From Aquabacterium sp. NJ1 (GTDB lineage: Bacteria > Pseudomonadota > Gammaproteobacteria > Burkholderiales > Burkholderiaceae_C), in the NCBI RefSeq assembly GCF_000768065.1, contig NZ_JRKM01000001.1:1-64000 (forward strand): 64,000 nt of DNA, in the 5' to 3' direction. The position numbers were made by a program, and so were the translations under genes. Below, piece by piece: positions 37,301 through 45,946 of the stretch (its first letter is position 1; each line of letters starts with the position of its first letter). A model generated the notes under the pieces. The model did not search any database and was not told the DNA's origin. It worked only from the letters and a program-made list of their open reading frames with translations.

Positions 37301-38142
37301 GGCTGAACCTCCAGAGTGGACGGTTTCAGGCGGGCCTGGATCACCTGGTGATCGACGTAGCCTTCGGTGCGGCTGCCATCTGCCCAGATCAGGGTGGGCG
37401 TGGCTTGAACACCCAGGCGCTGCGCCAAAGCCAGGTTGCGGGCCACGGGGTGATCGCATCGCCCTGGGGCATTGATCACGGAGGTATCGCCCTGCACCAT
37501 GTAGCGCTGCCAGGCTTGAGCCCGATCCTGGGCGCACCAGAGGGCGATGGGCTTGGCCTCACCCTGAAAGGGCAGGATGAAGGTGTAGACCGTGACGTTG
37601 TCGATCCGGGCCAGCTCCGGTTCCAGTTGTTTGCAATAGCCACAGCCCGGGTCGCTGAACACGGCGATCTGCCGCTGGCCGTTGCCCCGCACGGTCTTGA
37701 TGGCGTCTGCCAGTGGCAGTTGGTCAAAGGCAATAGGGGCTGATGTTGGCGCCGATGTCGGTGCTGATGTTGTTGCAGGCGTAGCGGGTGCCATCGCGCC
37801 CTGCCTGGCCGCCAGGGCCAGCCGTGGCCCGGTGATGTCGGTCATGGTTTGTGTGTCAAAGACATGGCCGAACACGAAGTAGCGCGGCTGGCGGGCCGAC
37901 ACATAGGCCACGTTCCCATTCATCCAGACTTCGTACAGCCCGCCAATGGGCGAAGGCAGCACCTGGGTGAAGCGTGTGCTGGGGTTGGCCTTCCTGAGTG
38001 CGACCAGGAGGCGGGCCTCTTCTGATGGTGGAGTGCCCGCCCAGGCGATGCCATTGACCAGCATCGTGAACAGAGCCCAGATCAGCATCACGGGCTGAAG
38101 CCTGCCTCGCAGAGGCGGGCGCATGTCAGTAGTTGTCATCAT
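37297..38142 (-). CDS. dsbC: DsbC-type thiol:disulfide interchange protein of the T4SS
   Basis: A 281-residue periplasmic protein. Signal peptide ([22 protein letters not shown]), DsbC-like dimerisation domain, an Ala/Thr/Pro linker with repeated APTS units, then a thioredoxin fold with CGYC in [16 protein letters not shown]. It presumably isomerises disulfides in TraN, TraU and TraH. An in-frame ATG at 38124, just after the traB stop, is an alternative start. Confidence 0.92.
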   Translation of the reverse strand: MMTTTDMRPPLRGRLQPVMLIWALFTMLVNGIAWAGTPPSEEARLLVALRKANPSTRFTQVLPSPIGGLYEVWMNGNVAYVSARQPRYFVFGHVFDTQTMTDITGPRLALAARQGAMAPATPATTSAPTSAPTSAPIAFDQLPLADAIKTVRGNGQRQIAVFSDPGCGYCKQLEPELARIDNVTVYTFILPFQGEAKPIALWCAQDRAQAWQRYMVQGDTSVINAPGRCDHPVARNLALAQRLGVQATPTLIWADGSRTEGYVDHQVIQARLKPSTLEVQP

Positions 38143-39667
38143 TGGCGGCTTTCAGGTAGCGGTCTTCGCGGGCGGGCTCAGCCGAGCGCACCAGCGTGCT
38201 GGAGGGGGTGCCACCGGTACTGGTGTAGGCGTTGGCCGACATCGGTACGTCGATGCGCACGCCCTTGGTGATCACTACATCGACTTCGCGGCTGGCATCG
38301 ATTTCGATCACCGGAAACGTGTTCTCGGCGAGCTTGATGTAGTACTGGGCCAGGCGGTCCAGGGCTTTGCCCACACCGGTGCCGATGCCTGCGCGGTAGG
38401 CGTCACTGCCGCTGCCACCGCTGCTGGCGATCGTGCCCAGGGCAGAGGTGCTGTAGGTGGTCGATGAAGTCGCCAGGCCCTGACCGATGCCGCTGACCAC
38501 GCCTGCCAGCAGTGCATTGGCCAGCATCTGGCCTTGTTTGGTGACCAGCCGCCCGCGCATGCCCACCTTGCCGTCTTCGCCATAGACGCTGCCCTGGATC
38601 TTGACTTCCAGCGTGGCGCCGTCCGGGCGGACACAGGACAGGTTCTCGGTGCGCAGGTAGGCGCGCTCCGAGCTGATGTCGCCGTAGCCTGCCGCGATCA
38701 CGAAGCAGTCGCGGTATTCCCCCCGAAAACGGTTGGGCAGGACGGAGTTGTCCGAGAGCCGGATCAGGACAGGATGCGGGTTGGATTGAGCCTGCCCGCC
38801 CGTGGGGGCATCCAGGCCACCAAGCAGGGTGCCGCGCGTGAAGCTGACGGGCAGGAAGGTCGAGACGGTTCGGGTGTCGGCCGTTGACGGTGATCCGGGC
38901 GTGGCATTGTTTGTGGTGCTTGCCGTGGTGCCTGTTGCAGCGGCCTTGGCCGTTTCACGGTCCACCAGAGAAATGCGGGTCAACACCGGGGCATTGAGAG
39001 GCATGTCCTGCGGTGCAATGCCCGGATCACCGAGGGGCAAGGTGCCTGCGGGCGATGTGCCGAGTGGCAGCGGTGGGGGGATGTTGACGCTCTGCCCCGG
39101 AAGCTTTGCCAGAGGAGGCGCGGTGGACGCCGGAGGTGGTGGAAGGGGCAGGCTGGATGCCGGTGGCATCGTTGGGGGAGCGGGTGTACTTGACGCCGCC
39201 GCAGTGTTAGGTGCCGAGGGCATGCTGGCAGCCTGGCTGGCCGAGGTGAGTTTTTGCTCCAGTTCGGCAAAGCGCTGCATGGTGCGGGCCTCGAAAGCCT
39301 GCCGGTCCTTGTTGAGCCGGTTCTGCTCATCGCGCTCGTTCTCGTATTGCGCCAGCTTGCGCCCTGCGGTGCCCACCCACTGGTCTACCGGGTTGACCTG
39401 TTGTCCTGGTGGCATCACCCCGATGTTGGTGACCGTGGCAGGCTGCGTGCTGCCGTTGTTCTTGGCGTCTGTGGTGGGCGAGCGCGTGTCGGTGAGGGCG
39501 AAGATCAGCCACAGCAGGCCGACGCCACACACCAGGATGGCTGCCAGGGTGACGTACTGGCGCTGCCGTGCAGACAGCCTTTGAAGGGCACTGCCCATGG
39601 CCCCCTTGATGCGGTCTGGCAACCCGGTGACGCGGCCGTTGGCTGCTTGGTCGAAAGGCGTGTTCAT
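38126..39667 (-). CDS. traB: Conjugal transfer protein TraB
   Basis: A 513-residue VirB10-like protein linking inner and outer membranes. One N-terminal helix ([22 protein letters not shown]), a coiled-coil near 100-140, a long Pro-rich spacer (about 145-215), then the TraB/TrbI beta-barrel domain with [24 protein letters not shown] and [11 protein letters not shown]. Length and order fit F TraB. It overlaps traK by 4 bp. Confidence 0.94.
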   Translation of the reverse strand: MNTPFDQAANGRVTGLPDRIKGAMGSALQRLSARQRQYVTLAAILVCGVGLLWLIFALTDTRSPTTDAKNNGSTQPATVTNIGVMPPGQQVNPVDQWVGTAGRKLAQYENERDEQNRLNKDRQAFEARTMQRFAELEQKLTSASQAASMPSAPNTAAASSTPAPPTMPPASSLPLPPPPASTAPPLAKLPGQSVNIPPPLPLGTSPAGTLPLGDPGIAPQDMPLNAPVLTRISLVDRETAKAAATGTTASTTNNATPGSPSTADTRTVSTFLPVSFTRGTLLGGLDAPTGGQAQSNPHPVLIRLSDNSVLPNRFRGEYRDCFVIAAGYGDISSERAYLRTENLSCVRPDGATLEVKIQGSVYGEDGKVGMRGRLVTKQGQMLANALLAGVVSGIGQGLATSSTTYSTSALGTIASSGGSGSDAYRAGIGTGVGKALDRLAQYYIKLAENTFPVIEIDASREVDVVITKGVRIDVPMSANAYTSTGGTPSSTLVRSAEPAREDRYLKAANDDNY

Positions 39668-40548
39668 CGCATGGCCTCCTGCCGGATCACGAACACATTC
39701 GTGGTTTCTCCGGGTTGCAGGTTGTGGTTCTCGATGGACACGCCCATGACTTGGGCGCCTTCGCGGTCAAATTCCTGCTCGGCCAGCACCATCAAGGTCG
39801 GGCTGATGTTTTGCAGCAGGTATTTCTCGCCGACCAGGCCTCGCCCTTCGTAGCGGCGCATCAGGGACAGCCTCGCTTCAAGCCACAGGGGAACGAGGCG
39901 GTTGACCTCCTCGACCCGCACGTCGGGAGGCACCCGGTCCGAGGCCATCGCCACCAGCAAGGCCTTCATGGCACGGATGTGGTTAGCTGAAGTTCCCGAC
40001 GGACTTGGGTTTGTGTTGTTCGGCGTCAGCAGCCTGGCACTGGGGTCCCGGATGACGATGGTGTCTGCGGGGGTGTCCGAGCGATGCAGCAGCAGCGTGT
40101 AGGTGGCCTGGGTGCTGGAGACAAACAGATTGATGGGCTTGCTGGACTTGCCCACGGGTCGGATGTAGACCTCGCCCTTGTCCTTGTCGCATTCGAGGAC
40201 CAATTCACCCGTGGGGTTGATGGCCGGACTGTTCTGAATATTGGTGCCGGGGAGAGGGGCGCCGTTGGCCAGGGAACTGGTTAATGGCGTGGCCGCTGAC
40301 GTGCTGGCGCAGTTGCTCGAATAAATGTTGCCGAACACATCGGTGATGGGCGCGCCATCGATGCGGATGCGTGTGGGCTCCTTGATCGACACCATGGCTT
40401 CAACGGAGACACCGTCGCGGGCTTCGACCAACTGGAGCGCCCTGACGGGGCTTGGTGCCGTTGCCATCCCAACGGCTGTCGCCGTGGCCACCAGCAGGCT
40501 TGCCAGCGCCGTGGAGGGCTGCTGGCGTGGCTTGAGATCAGCTCGCAT
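39664..40548 (-). CDS. traK: Type-F secretin TraK
   Basis: A 294-residue periplasmic/outer-membrane VirB9-like protein with a signal peptide near residues 12-36. It contains a domain typical of TraK (MVSIKEPTRIRIDGAPITDVFGNIYSSNC) and a C-terminal region, MGVSIENHNLQPGETTNVFVIRQE. With TraV and TraB it forms the outer-membrane core complex. It overlaps traE by 11 bp. Confidence 0.92.
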   Translation of the reverse strand: MRADLKPRQQPSTALASLLVATATAVGMATAPSPVRALQLVEARDGVSVEAMVSIKEPTRIRIDGAPITDVFGNIYSSNCASTSAATPLTSSLANGAPLPGTNIQNSPAINPTGELVLECDKDKGEVYIRPVGKSSKPINLFVSSTQATYTLLLHRSDTPADTIVIRDPSARLLTPNNTNPSPSGTSANHIRAMKALLVAMASDRVPPDVRVEEVNRLVPLWLEARLSLMRRYEGRGLVGEKYLLQNISPTLMVLAEQEFDREGAQVMGVSIENHNLQPGETTNVFVIRQEAMR

Positions 40549-41101
40549 TGGGAACCTCCTTGAAGGTCTTGAGGTGCATGCGTGCCCCGTTGAAACTGAA
40601 CTCGATCAGGTAGGCCTTGAGGTCGTTGGCGGTCTCAAAGCCATTGACCAGGGTGCGCAGGCGGCCACGCACCACCACGCTCTGCTTGTCCTCGCTGGGC
40701 ACCAACTGCTGCGGCATGAACATCGTGCTGGCGTTGATGCGCTTGAGCCTTTCGGCCTCGACCTCCTGCCGGGTCTTGAGTGCGCCGTACTGGTCGGGCT
40801 CCACATAGCCGAGCAGGATGTTTTTCTTCCAGTCGATCGATGAGGGCGTGACGTCCAGCACCAGCCAGGCCATGAAGCCACCCATCTGCTCCAGGTATTC
40901 GCCACTGGCCTTGTCTCGGCTGACCCAGAAGGTCTTGTCGATCGTGGGTGGCACGACCACCGTGCGAACGGTGCCAATCAGGTTGAGGATGACGAGCAGC
41001 GCGACAACATGACCTGAAGCCAGGACGCCCACCGCAAGCCCCAGGCTGCGGTTGCGGCGGCGCATCTCCTTGATGTCGCTGTTGAGTCGCTCGAAGTCCA
41101 T
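40538..41101 (-). CDS. traE: Conjugal transfer protein TraE
   Basis: A 187-residue inner-membrane protein (VirB5-locus position, VirB8-like fold). One helix (LGLAVGVLASGHVVALLVILNLIG) is followed by a periplasmic domain containing KTFWVSRDKASGEYLEQMGGFMAWLVLDVTP and VRGRLRTLVNGFE. It is an essential pilus assembly factor, 14 bp downstream of traL. Confidence 0.93.
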   Translation of the reverse strand: MDFERLNSDIKEMRRRNRSLGLAVGVLASGHVVALLVILNLIGTVRTVVVPPTIDKTFWVSRDKASGEYLEQMGGFMAWLVLDVTPSSIDWKKNILLGYVEPDQYGALKTRQEVEAERLKRINASTMFMPQQLVPSEDKQSVVVRGRLRTLVNGFETANDLKAYLIEFSFNGARMHLKTFKEVPNAS

Positions 41102-41115
41102 GGCGTGCTCCAGAC

Positions 41116-41415
41116 TCAGCCGACCATGCGGCGGATGTGCGAGGGCGGGGTGGCGCGCATCGCGGTCATGGGGCTGGGCGGCAGGTGCCAGTACAGCCAG
41201 TGCATCGCGAAGGCCTGGTGCTTGTCGGCCTTGATGCGGGCGATCCAGCGCGACAGGAAGATCCCCGCACCTGCGCAGGCCGCAAAGGCCAGCTTGGTGC
41301 CAGACAGGTAGCCGACAAAGAAAAAGAAGATCACCGGGGCGGCCACATCGATGTCCCAGAAGCCGATCTTCCAGGGGTCATCCAGGCGACGAGGGATGTA
41401 GGTGTCGGCTTGCAT
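41116..41415 (-). CDS. traL: Type IV pilus assembly protein TraL
   Basis: A 99-residue membrane protein (VirB3-like). YIPRRLDDPWKIGFWDIDVAAPVIFFFFVGYL at the N-terminus is the family hallmark, followed by a second helix. It sits between the pilin gene and traE as in F. Confidence 0.93.
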   Translation of the reverse strand: MQADTYIPRRLDDPWKIGFWDIDVAAPVIFFFFVGYLSGTKLAFAACAGAGIFLSRWIARIKADKHQAFAMHWLYWHLPPSPMTAMRATPPSHIRRMVG

Positions 41416-41443
41416 ATCAGGCTCCTGCAGGTTCGAGCTGAGC

Positions 41444-41857
41444 TCAGACGACCGCGCCCATGATGGCGCCCGCGATCACCAGGCCTACCGCACCGAAGAT
41501 GGCCAGCCCCACGTAGAACAGCACCGGCCCGAAATTGCGCAGGGCCGACAGCGAGATCAGGGCGACCACGAAACCGACGAAGCCGACCAGGGCCTTGACG
41601 CTGGGGCCCAACGCGGAGATCTGGGCGAGGGCGGATGTCAGCGGCCCGGTGATGCCAGTGAAGGCCACCAGGTCAAGGGCAAAGCCCGGCATGGACAGGC
41701 CCAAGCCCAGGGCGAGCATGGCCAGCGCCGAGGCCACACGCCAGCGCTTGTGTGTGGGCTTGTCGGCGACTCGGCCACTGGATTGGTGGCTTTGCTGGCC
41801 GTCCAAATGGACTGAGGGGCGAGCAGGCGTGAAGGGATGGATGATGGCTGTGCGCAT
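41444..41857 (-). CDS. traA: Pilin precursor TraA
   Basis: A 137-residue protein. A long polar leader is followed by a hydrophobic signal region ending ALGLGLSMPGFA. The putative mature pilin of about 73 residues has two hydrophobic helices (SVKALVGFVGFVVALISLSAL and NFGPVLFYVGLAIFGAVGLVIAGAIMGAVV). Size and topology match F-type pilins. The start at 41857 is chosen because the upstream extension reaches into the neighbouring gene. Confidence 0.85.
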   Translation of the reverse strand: MRTAIIHPFTPARPSVHLDGQQSHQSSGRVADKPTHKRWRVASALAMLALGLGLSMPGFALDLVAFTGITGPLTSALAQISALGPSVKALVGFVGFVVALISLSALRNFGPVLFYVGLAIFGAVGLVIAGAIMGAVV

Positions 41858-41985
41858 GGGAATCTCCTGGCTGGGTTGCGCGTCAAGGCCTGACGCAGGC
41901 GGGGGCGATCCTGCGAACGTGCGGGCACGCTTCAGGAGGGGGATGCGGTGGGCGAACGGGCTCACGGGGGAGGGCCATTGGTGTG

Positions 41986-42660
41986 TCATGGCACCCCCTC
42001 GGATGAGGCTGTGAAAACGACCTCAACACGACGATTGCGCGCACGGCCCTCGGGCGTGTCGTTGCTGGCGACGTAGCAGCACAAGCCCCGGGCATCGATG
42101 CGCATGTCATTGGTCTGCCCGGGACTGATGCGCTTGATGTGATCTCGAACAGCGCCAGCCCGTGCCAGCGCGATGGCCTGATTGGGCGCATCGGGGCCGA
42201 CGTTGTCGGTGCGTCCTACGATGAGTACACGCTCGGCACGTCCCAGCGCTCTGGCTGCGTTGTTCAGCAAGGTCCGATGTGCAGGTGTCAGCACCGCGCT
42301 GTCGGTTGCAAACTCCAGGACCAACACCTGAGGCTTGCGCAGCGGGGCAGGCGTGGTCATTTGAGCTGGCGCGACGGATTCAAGGGCGCGGACATTGCCT
42401 TGCATCGACGGCTGTGTCTGCGGATCTGCGACGGCCACCGCCAGTGTCTTGGGTGTGGTGGTCGGACAGGCAGGCTCGACGCACTGGGCAAAGTACGCAT
42501 CGCGACCACGTTCAAGCTGCGCGATGTGTGAGGCGTTCGGTTGGGCTTGCGGTGTCTCGATTGCATGGTCTTGTTTGGCAGGCAAGGTGCAAGACGAGAA
42601 TGCAAACAGAATCACCGCTGCCGAGGCGCTGGTCATGGCGATGTCCTGTACGCGTGTCAT
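41986..42660 (-). CDS. OmpA-family lipoprotein of the tra operon
   Basis: A 224-residue protein with a lipobox-like FAFSSC after a hydrophobic segment. A C-terminal OmpA peptidoglycan-binding domain follows: FATDSAVLTPAHRTLLNNAARAL, VGRTDNVGPDAPNQAIALARAGAVRDHI, and EGRARNRRVEVVF. It probably anchors the transfer machine to peptidoglycan. The ATG overlaps the transglycosylase stop by 4 bp. Confidence 0.9.
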   Translation of the reverse strand: MTRVQDIAMTSASAAVILFAFSSCTLPAKQDHAIETPQAQPNASHIAQLERGRDAYFAQCVEPACPTTTPKTLAVAVADPQTQPSMQGNVRALESVAPAQMTTPAPLRKPQVLVLEFATDSAVLTPAHRTLLNNAARALGRAERVLIVGRTDNVGPDAPNQAIALARAGAVRDHIKRISPGQTNDMRIDARGLCCYVASNDTPEGRARNRRVEVVFTASSEGVP

Positions 42661-43199
42661 GGCGACACCCGAGCGGCAAGGATGAACAGGGGCAGCTTTG
42701 CGTCTGCGGGCCCTTGCGGCCGTACTGCGGTTGCCTGTGCGGACCGGATTGCCGAGGCGGGCAACTGCCGATAGACCTTCCAGGCGTAGCGCCTGCGCGC
42801 TTTCTGGCAGGCGTCACCCTTGAGTTGGGTGCAGGCGGCGTTGTAGGCTCCCACACCGTCCCAGCTGAGGCCTTGCTTGGCCAGGGTTTGAGCGAGCAGC
42901 CAGGCGCCCACGTGGATGTTGGTGCAGGGGCTGTACAGGTCGCGCTCGGAGATGCCGAACCGCGCCAACGCAGGCAGGTTCGAACTGTTGATCTGCATCA
43001 GCCCGATGTCATAGCTACCTGTGCGTTGCCGGTGGCTGAGGTTGAGTGCTTTGGGATTGAGATGAGACTCAACCTTGGCAACGGCATACAGCAGTTGTGA
43101 TGAAACGCCATACCGCTGAGCCGCCTCGTCCCAGCAAGCCAGGGCGTGTGTCGGCACGCTCAGCAGCGCAAGACATCCAGACAAGAGACCCCATTGCAT
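42657..43199 (-). CDS. Lytic transglycosylase of the tra operon
   Basis: A 180-residue SLT-domain protein (VirB1-like) with a signal peptide (LLSGCLALLSVPTHALA). The catalytic Glu is in LLYAVAKVESHLNP, and the GSYDIGLMQINSSNLPAL and VGAYNAAC motifs are present. It opens peptidoglycan for pilus assembly. It is the first gene of the tra operon as read on the minus strand; the operon promoter should lie in 43200-43397. Confidence 0.93.
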   Translation of the reverse strand: MQWGLLSGCLALLSVPTHALACWDEAAQRYGVSSQLLYAVAKVESHLNPKALNLSHRQRTGSYDIGLMQINSSNLPALARFGISERDLYSPCTNIHVGAWLLAQTLAKQGLSWDGVGAYNAACTQLKGDACQKARRRYAWKVYRQLPASAIRSAQATAVRPQGPADAKLPLFILAARVSP

Positions 43200-43397
43200 G
43201 GCGCACTCCCAACAAGACCGATGTGGCCGCCAATGCACGTTGCATGGCGGGACGGACGGGGTGAGACCGGCACGATGCCGATCAAGGTCTTGTTCAGGTC
43301 AGCCGCGGCTGGAGGGCCTTGGCGTGGTCAGGGCACGTGAATCGCTTGGAGATTCTTCATGCCATGTGCAGGTCAGAGCGCTGGGGGGCCGATGGCG

Positions 43398-43883
43398 TCA
43401 GCGTGTCTGTGAGGTGTGTTCTGCTCGAAAGCGCTGGGCCATGTTGACCCGAGCTTGTTGCAGGACGAGGGCACCCGTCTCATCCGACAACCGACACAGC
43501 GCCACGCAGGCGGTGGTCAAGTGGTCGAGTTGAAACTTCGGGTTGGGGTGCCGGTTGGCAGGTGAGCGCTGTAACTCAAGGAGCAGGTCGTACTGCGGTC
43601 GCCACATGGCCTCCCGACGACGAGGCGTGTTGGGCGAGCGGGCCACAAGGTCGGTACCGAGGAAGCCGAAAATCTGTCTTGCTGCGTCGGGGCCGGCGAA
43701 GGTCAGGGAGACGCAGGCGCTGATCAGGTCAGGGAATCGAAAGATCGGGCCGATGTTGAGATCGGACTTGAGTACGCCATAGAGCCAGACATGCTCTTCA
43801 AGCCACAGCCGTGTTTCGATGACGTCAGGAGGCTGAAGCTTGTTGATCTGGGCGGTCTTGGTGGGCAGTGCTGCGGTGAGCAT
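43398..43883 (-). CDS. ICE protein of unknown function upstream of the tra operon
   Basis: A 161-residue mostly helical protein without signal peptide or membrane helix. Recognisable only by composition: VIETRLWLEEHVWLYGVLKSDLNIGPIFRFPDLISACVSL, then a basic region and TTACVALCRLSDETGALVLQQARV. It could be a helix-rich regulator of the tra operon, but this is a guess from position. It lies about 200 bp before the transglycosylase gene and is divergent from arsR. Confidence 0.65.
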   Translation of the reverse strand: MLTAALPTKTAQINKLQPPDVIETRLWLEEHVWLYGVLKSDLNIGPIFRFPDLISACVSLTFAGPDAARQIFGFLGTDLVARSPNTPRRREAMWRPQYDLLLELQRSPANRHPNPKFQLDHLTTACVALCRLSDETGALVLQQARVNMAQRFRAEHTSQTR

Positions 43884-44063
43884 GGCTCGTACCTCTGTTG
43901 TCTGCTGCAGTGTTTGCTCTGGAGAGCGCGTGATTGAAGCTTAGGTGCCAGGGGTGCCTTCGTCGCGTGTGAATGAGAGCTTTGAGCAGGGGGTTTTGAC
44001 ATCAGGGGGCACTGGCACAGGGGGGCGCAACTGCGTTGATGGGGGCTTGACATTGTTTGATGA

Positions 44064-44079
44064 TTCAATCACCATTGAA
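44064..44079 (+). promoter_or_regulatory. ArsR operator
   Basis: TTCAAT-CACC-ATTGAA is a perfect inverted repeat that ends 2 bp before the arsR ATG. A TTGACA hexamer at 44047-44052 is a likely -35 box, so the repeat covers the -10 region and transcription start, as expected for an ArsR/SmtB repressor. Confidence 0.7.
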
Positions 44080-44081
44080 AT

Positions 44082-44435
44082 ATGGAAGAGCAAAACGTCG
44101 TTAAATCCCTCGCCGCATTGGCCCAGCCCGTGCGTTTGCGTGTCTTTCGCGCCTTGGTTGTCGCAGGGCCGCAAGGACTCACGCCCGGGGATTTGGCGGC
44201 GCAGTTGGAGGTGGCCGCCACCACACTGTCCTTCCACCTTAAAGAGTTGATGTACGCCGATCTGGTTAGCCAGGAGCGCGATGGACGTCACCTGATCTAC
44301 CGCGCGGCCTTTGAGCACATGGATGACCTGCTCGGCTATCTGACCGAACACTGCTGCCAGGGTAAGCCCTGCGCGCCCACGCCCGCCACCCCATCTGGCA
44401 AGGTCACGCGCAAGCGGGCCTGCACCACCTGCTGA
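44082..44435 (+). CDS. arsR: Arsenite-responsive repressor ArsR
   Basis: A 117-residue winged-helix repressor. The DNA-binding helix EVAATTLSFHLKELMYADLV lacks the ELCVCDL cysteine motif of plasmid R773 ArsR. Instead C91, C92 and C97 (HCCQGKPC) form a C-terminal triad like that of Acidithiobacillus ArsR, and a further CTTC ends the protein. It is the first gene of the ars operon and presumably represses it through the operator that abuts its start codon. No Shine-Dalgarno sequence is visible. Confidence 0.95.
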   Translation: MEEQNVVKSLAALAQPVRLRVFRALVVAGPQGLTPGDLAAQLEVAATTLSFHLKELMYADLVSQERDGRHLIYRAAFEHMDDLLGYLTEHCCQGKPCAPTPATPSGKVTRKRACTTC

Positions 44436-44446
44436 AAGAGCTTTCC

Positions 44447-44920
44447 ATGAAACGTTTTCATGTCCATGTGCATGTCACCGATCTGGCCAGGAACGTTGAC
44501 TTCTATTCCAAGATGTTCGGCACCCAGCCAGCCCGGCTCGAAGCAGACTACGCCAAGTGGATGCTCGATGAACCCGCTGTCAACTTCGCGATTTCAACGC
44601 GCGGACACGGCCATACCGGCGTTGATCACCTGGGCATCCAGGTTGACACCGAAGCCGACCTGCAGGCCATGAAGGCCCAGGCTCAGGCCGCCGACCTGTC
44701 ACTGATTGACGAAGGGGCCACCACTTGCTGCTACGCCCAAAGCGACAAGCATTGGATCGTCGATCCCCAGGGCCTGCCCTGGGAGCACTTCCAGACGCTG
44801 GGCAGCATCCCTGTGTTTCGTGAAGGCGAGCCGGTGCAGGCTGAATCAGCCAGCGCTTGCTGCACGCCCAAGGTCACGGGCAAGCCGATTGGCATCCCGG
44901 TCAAATCTTCGTGCTGCTGA
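44447..44920 (+). CDS. arsI: ArsI/CadI-type C-As lyase
   Basis: A 157-residue dioxygenase of the vicinal oxygen chelate fold that cleaves the carbon-arsenic bond of methylarsenite. Metal ligands are likely H5 or H7, H61 and E113 (PWEHF). The adjacent cysteines C94-C95 in ATTCCYAQSDK, which bind the arsenical in ArsI, are present. The tail holds two more Cys pairs (ACCTPK, SSCC). It lies 11 bp behind arsR. CadI-type cadmium induction is an alternative label for the same family. Confidence 0.9.
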   Translation: MKRFHVHVHVTDLARNVDFYSKMFGTQPARLEADYAKWMLDEPAVNFAISTRGHGHTGVDHLGIQVDTEADLQAMKAQAQAADLSLIDEGATTCCYAQSDKHWIVDPQGLPWEHFQTLGSIPVFREGEPVQAESASACCTPKVTGKPIGIPVKSSCC

Positions 44921-44928
44921 GGCCAAAC

Positions 44929-45423
44929 ATGAACGATAAGTTGTTGAATGTTCTGTTCATTTGCACAGGTAACTCGGCCCGCTCCATCTTGGCAGAGGGC
45001 ATCCTCAATGCCATGGGCGGTAACCGTTTCAAGGCGTATTCGGCAGGTAGCCACCCTAGAGGGGAGGTGCATCCGATGGCGCTTGACGTGCTCCAACGGC
45101 TGGGCATGGCTCAAGACGGCTTTCGCAGCAAGAGCTGGGACGAGTTCGCTTCGCCCGATGCGCCCGTGATGAACTTTGTCTTCACCGTTTGCGACAACGC
45201 CGCTGGCGAGATCTGCCCGGTTTGGCCGGGGCAACCACTGACGGCGCATTGGGGTGTTTATGACCCTGCAGCCATGGATGGCAGTGACGACAAGCGGCGT
45301 CAGGCCTTCAATGACGTTGCGCAGATCCTCAAGCGCCGTATCGAGTTGATGCTGGCCTTGCCTCCGCACAGTCTGCATGCCTTGTCCATCCAGGCCCAAC
45401 TCAACGCCATTGGCAAAATTTGA
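44929..45423 (+). CDS. arsC: Arsenate reductase, low-molecular-weight phosphatase type (copy 1)
   Basis: A 164-residue protein with the CX5R loop in LFICTGNSARSILAEGILN (nucleophile near residue 13) and the distal Asp region WGVYDPAAMDG. Reduces As(V) to As(III), probably coupled to thioredoxin or glutathione. The second and third redox cysteines of the staphylococcal enzyme are not in their usual place; C-D-N-A-A-G-E-I-C is present near 84-92. Followed after 8 bp by a second, diverged copy. Confidence 0.9.
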   Translation: MNDKLLNVLFICTGNSARSILAEGILNAMGGNRFKAYSAGSHPRGEVHPMALDVLQRLGMAQDGFRSKSWDEFASPDAPVMNFVFTVCDNAAGEICPVWPGQPLTAHWGVYDPAAMDGSDDKRRQAFNDVAQILKRRIELMLALPPHSLHALSIQAQLNAIGKI

Positions 45424-45431
45424 AGCCCACC

Positions 45432-45935
45432 ATGACCACCCACGTTCTGATCCTTTGCACGCATAACTCCGCCCGCAGCGTGCTCTCCGAAGGCATGCTC
45501 AATCACCTTGCCGCCAAGTTGGGCAAAGACGTCAAGGCACACAGTGCAGGCAGCGCGCCCAGCGGCCGCCTGAATCCCTTCGCCATCGAAGCCCTGAACA
45601 ACGCGGGTATCGACACATCGGCCTACCGCAGCAAAAGCTGGGACGAGTTCAGCACCGACGGCGCACCGCCCCTGTCCATCGTCATCACGGTGTGCGACAG
45701 CGCGGCTGCCGAGACTTGCCCGGTGTTCTTTGGTGGCAAGGGGCAGCCTGTCAAGGTGCACTGGGGCTACCCCGATCCGTCTAACGCCGAGGGCGGGGAC
45801 GAAGGCAAGCGCCGTGCGTTCGAGCTGACGCGCCAGGCCATTGGCTACAAGATGCTGCAGTTGCTGGCTTTGCCGCTGGACACCATGGATCAGGGTGCCT
45901 TGCTGGTGGCCCTCAACGACATTGCCCGCAGCTGA
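45432..45935 (+). CDS. arsC: Arsenate reductase, low-molecular-weight phosphatase type (copy 2)
   Basis: A 167-residue paralogue of the preceding gene. The CX5R loop is LCTHNSARSVLSEGML, the CDSAAAETCP segment near residue 85 matches the redox pair of copy 1, and WGYPDPSNAEGGDE carries the distal Asp. The ATG at 45432 is preferred to an in-frame TTG at 45420 inside copy 1. The Thr-His in the loop (against Thr-Gly in copy 1) may change substrate preference. Confidence 0.9.
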   Translation: MTTHVLILCTHNSARSVLSEGMLNHLAAKLGKDVKAHSAGSAPSGRLNPFAIEALNNAGIDTSAYRSKSWDEFSTDGAPPLSIVITVCDSAAAETCPVFFGGKGQPVKVHWGYPDPSNAEGGDEGKRRAFELTRQAIGYKMLQLLALPLDTMDQGALLVALNDIARS

Positions 45936-45946
45936 GGACATTGACG

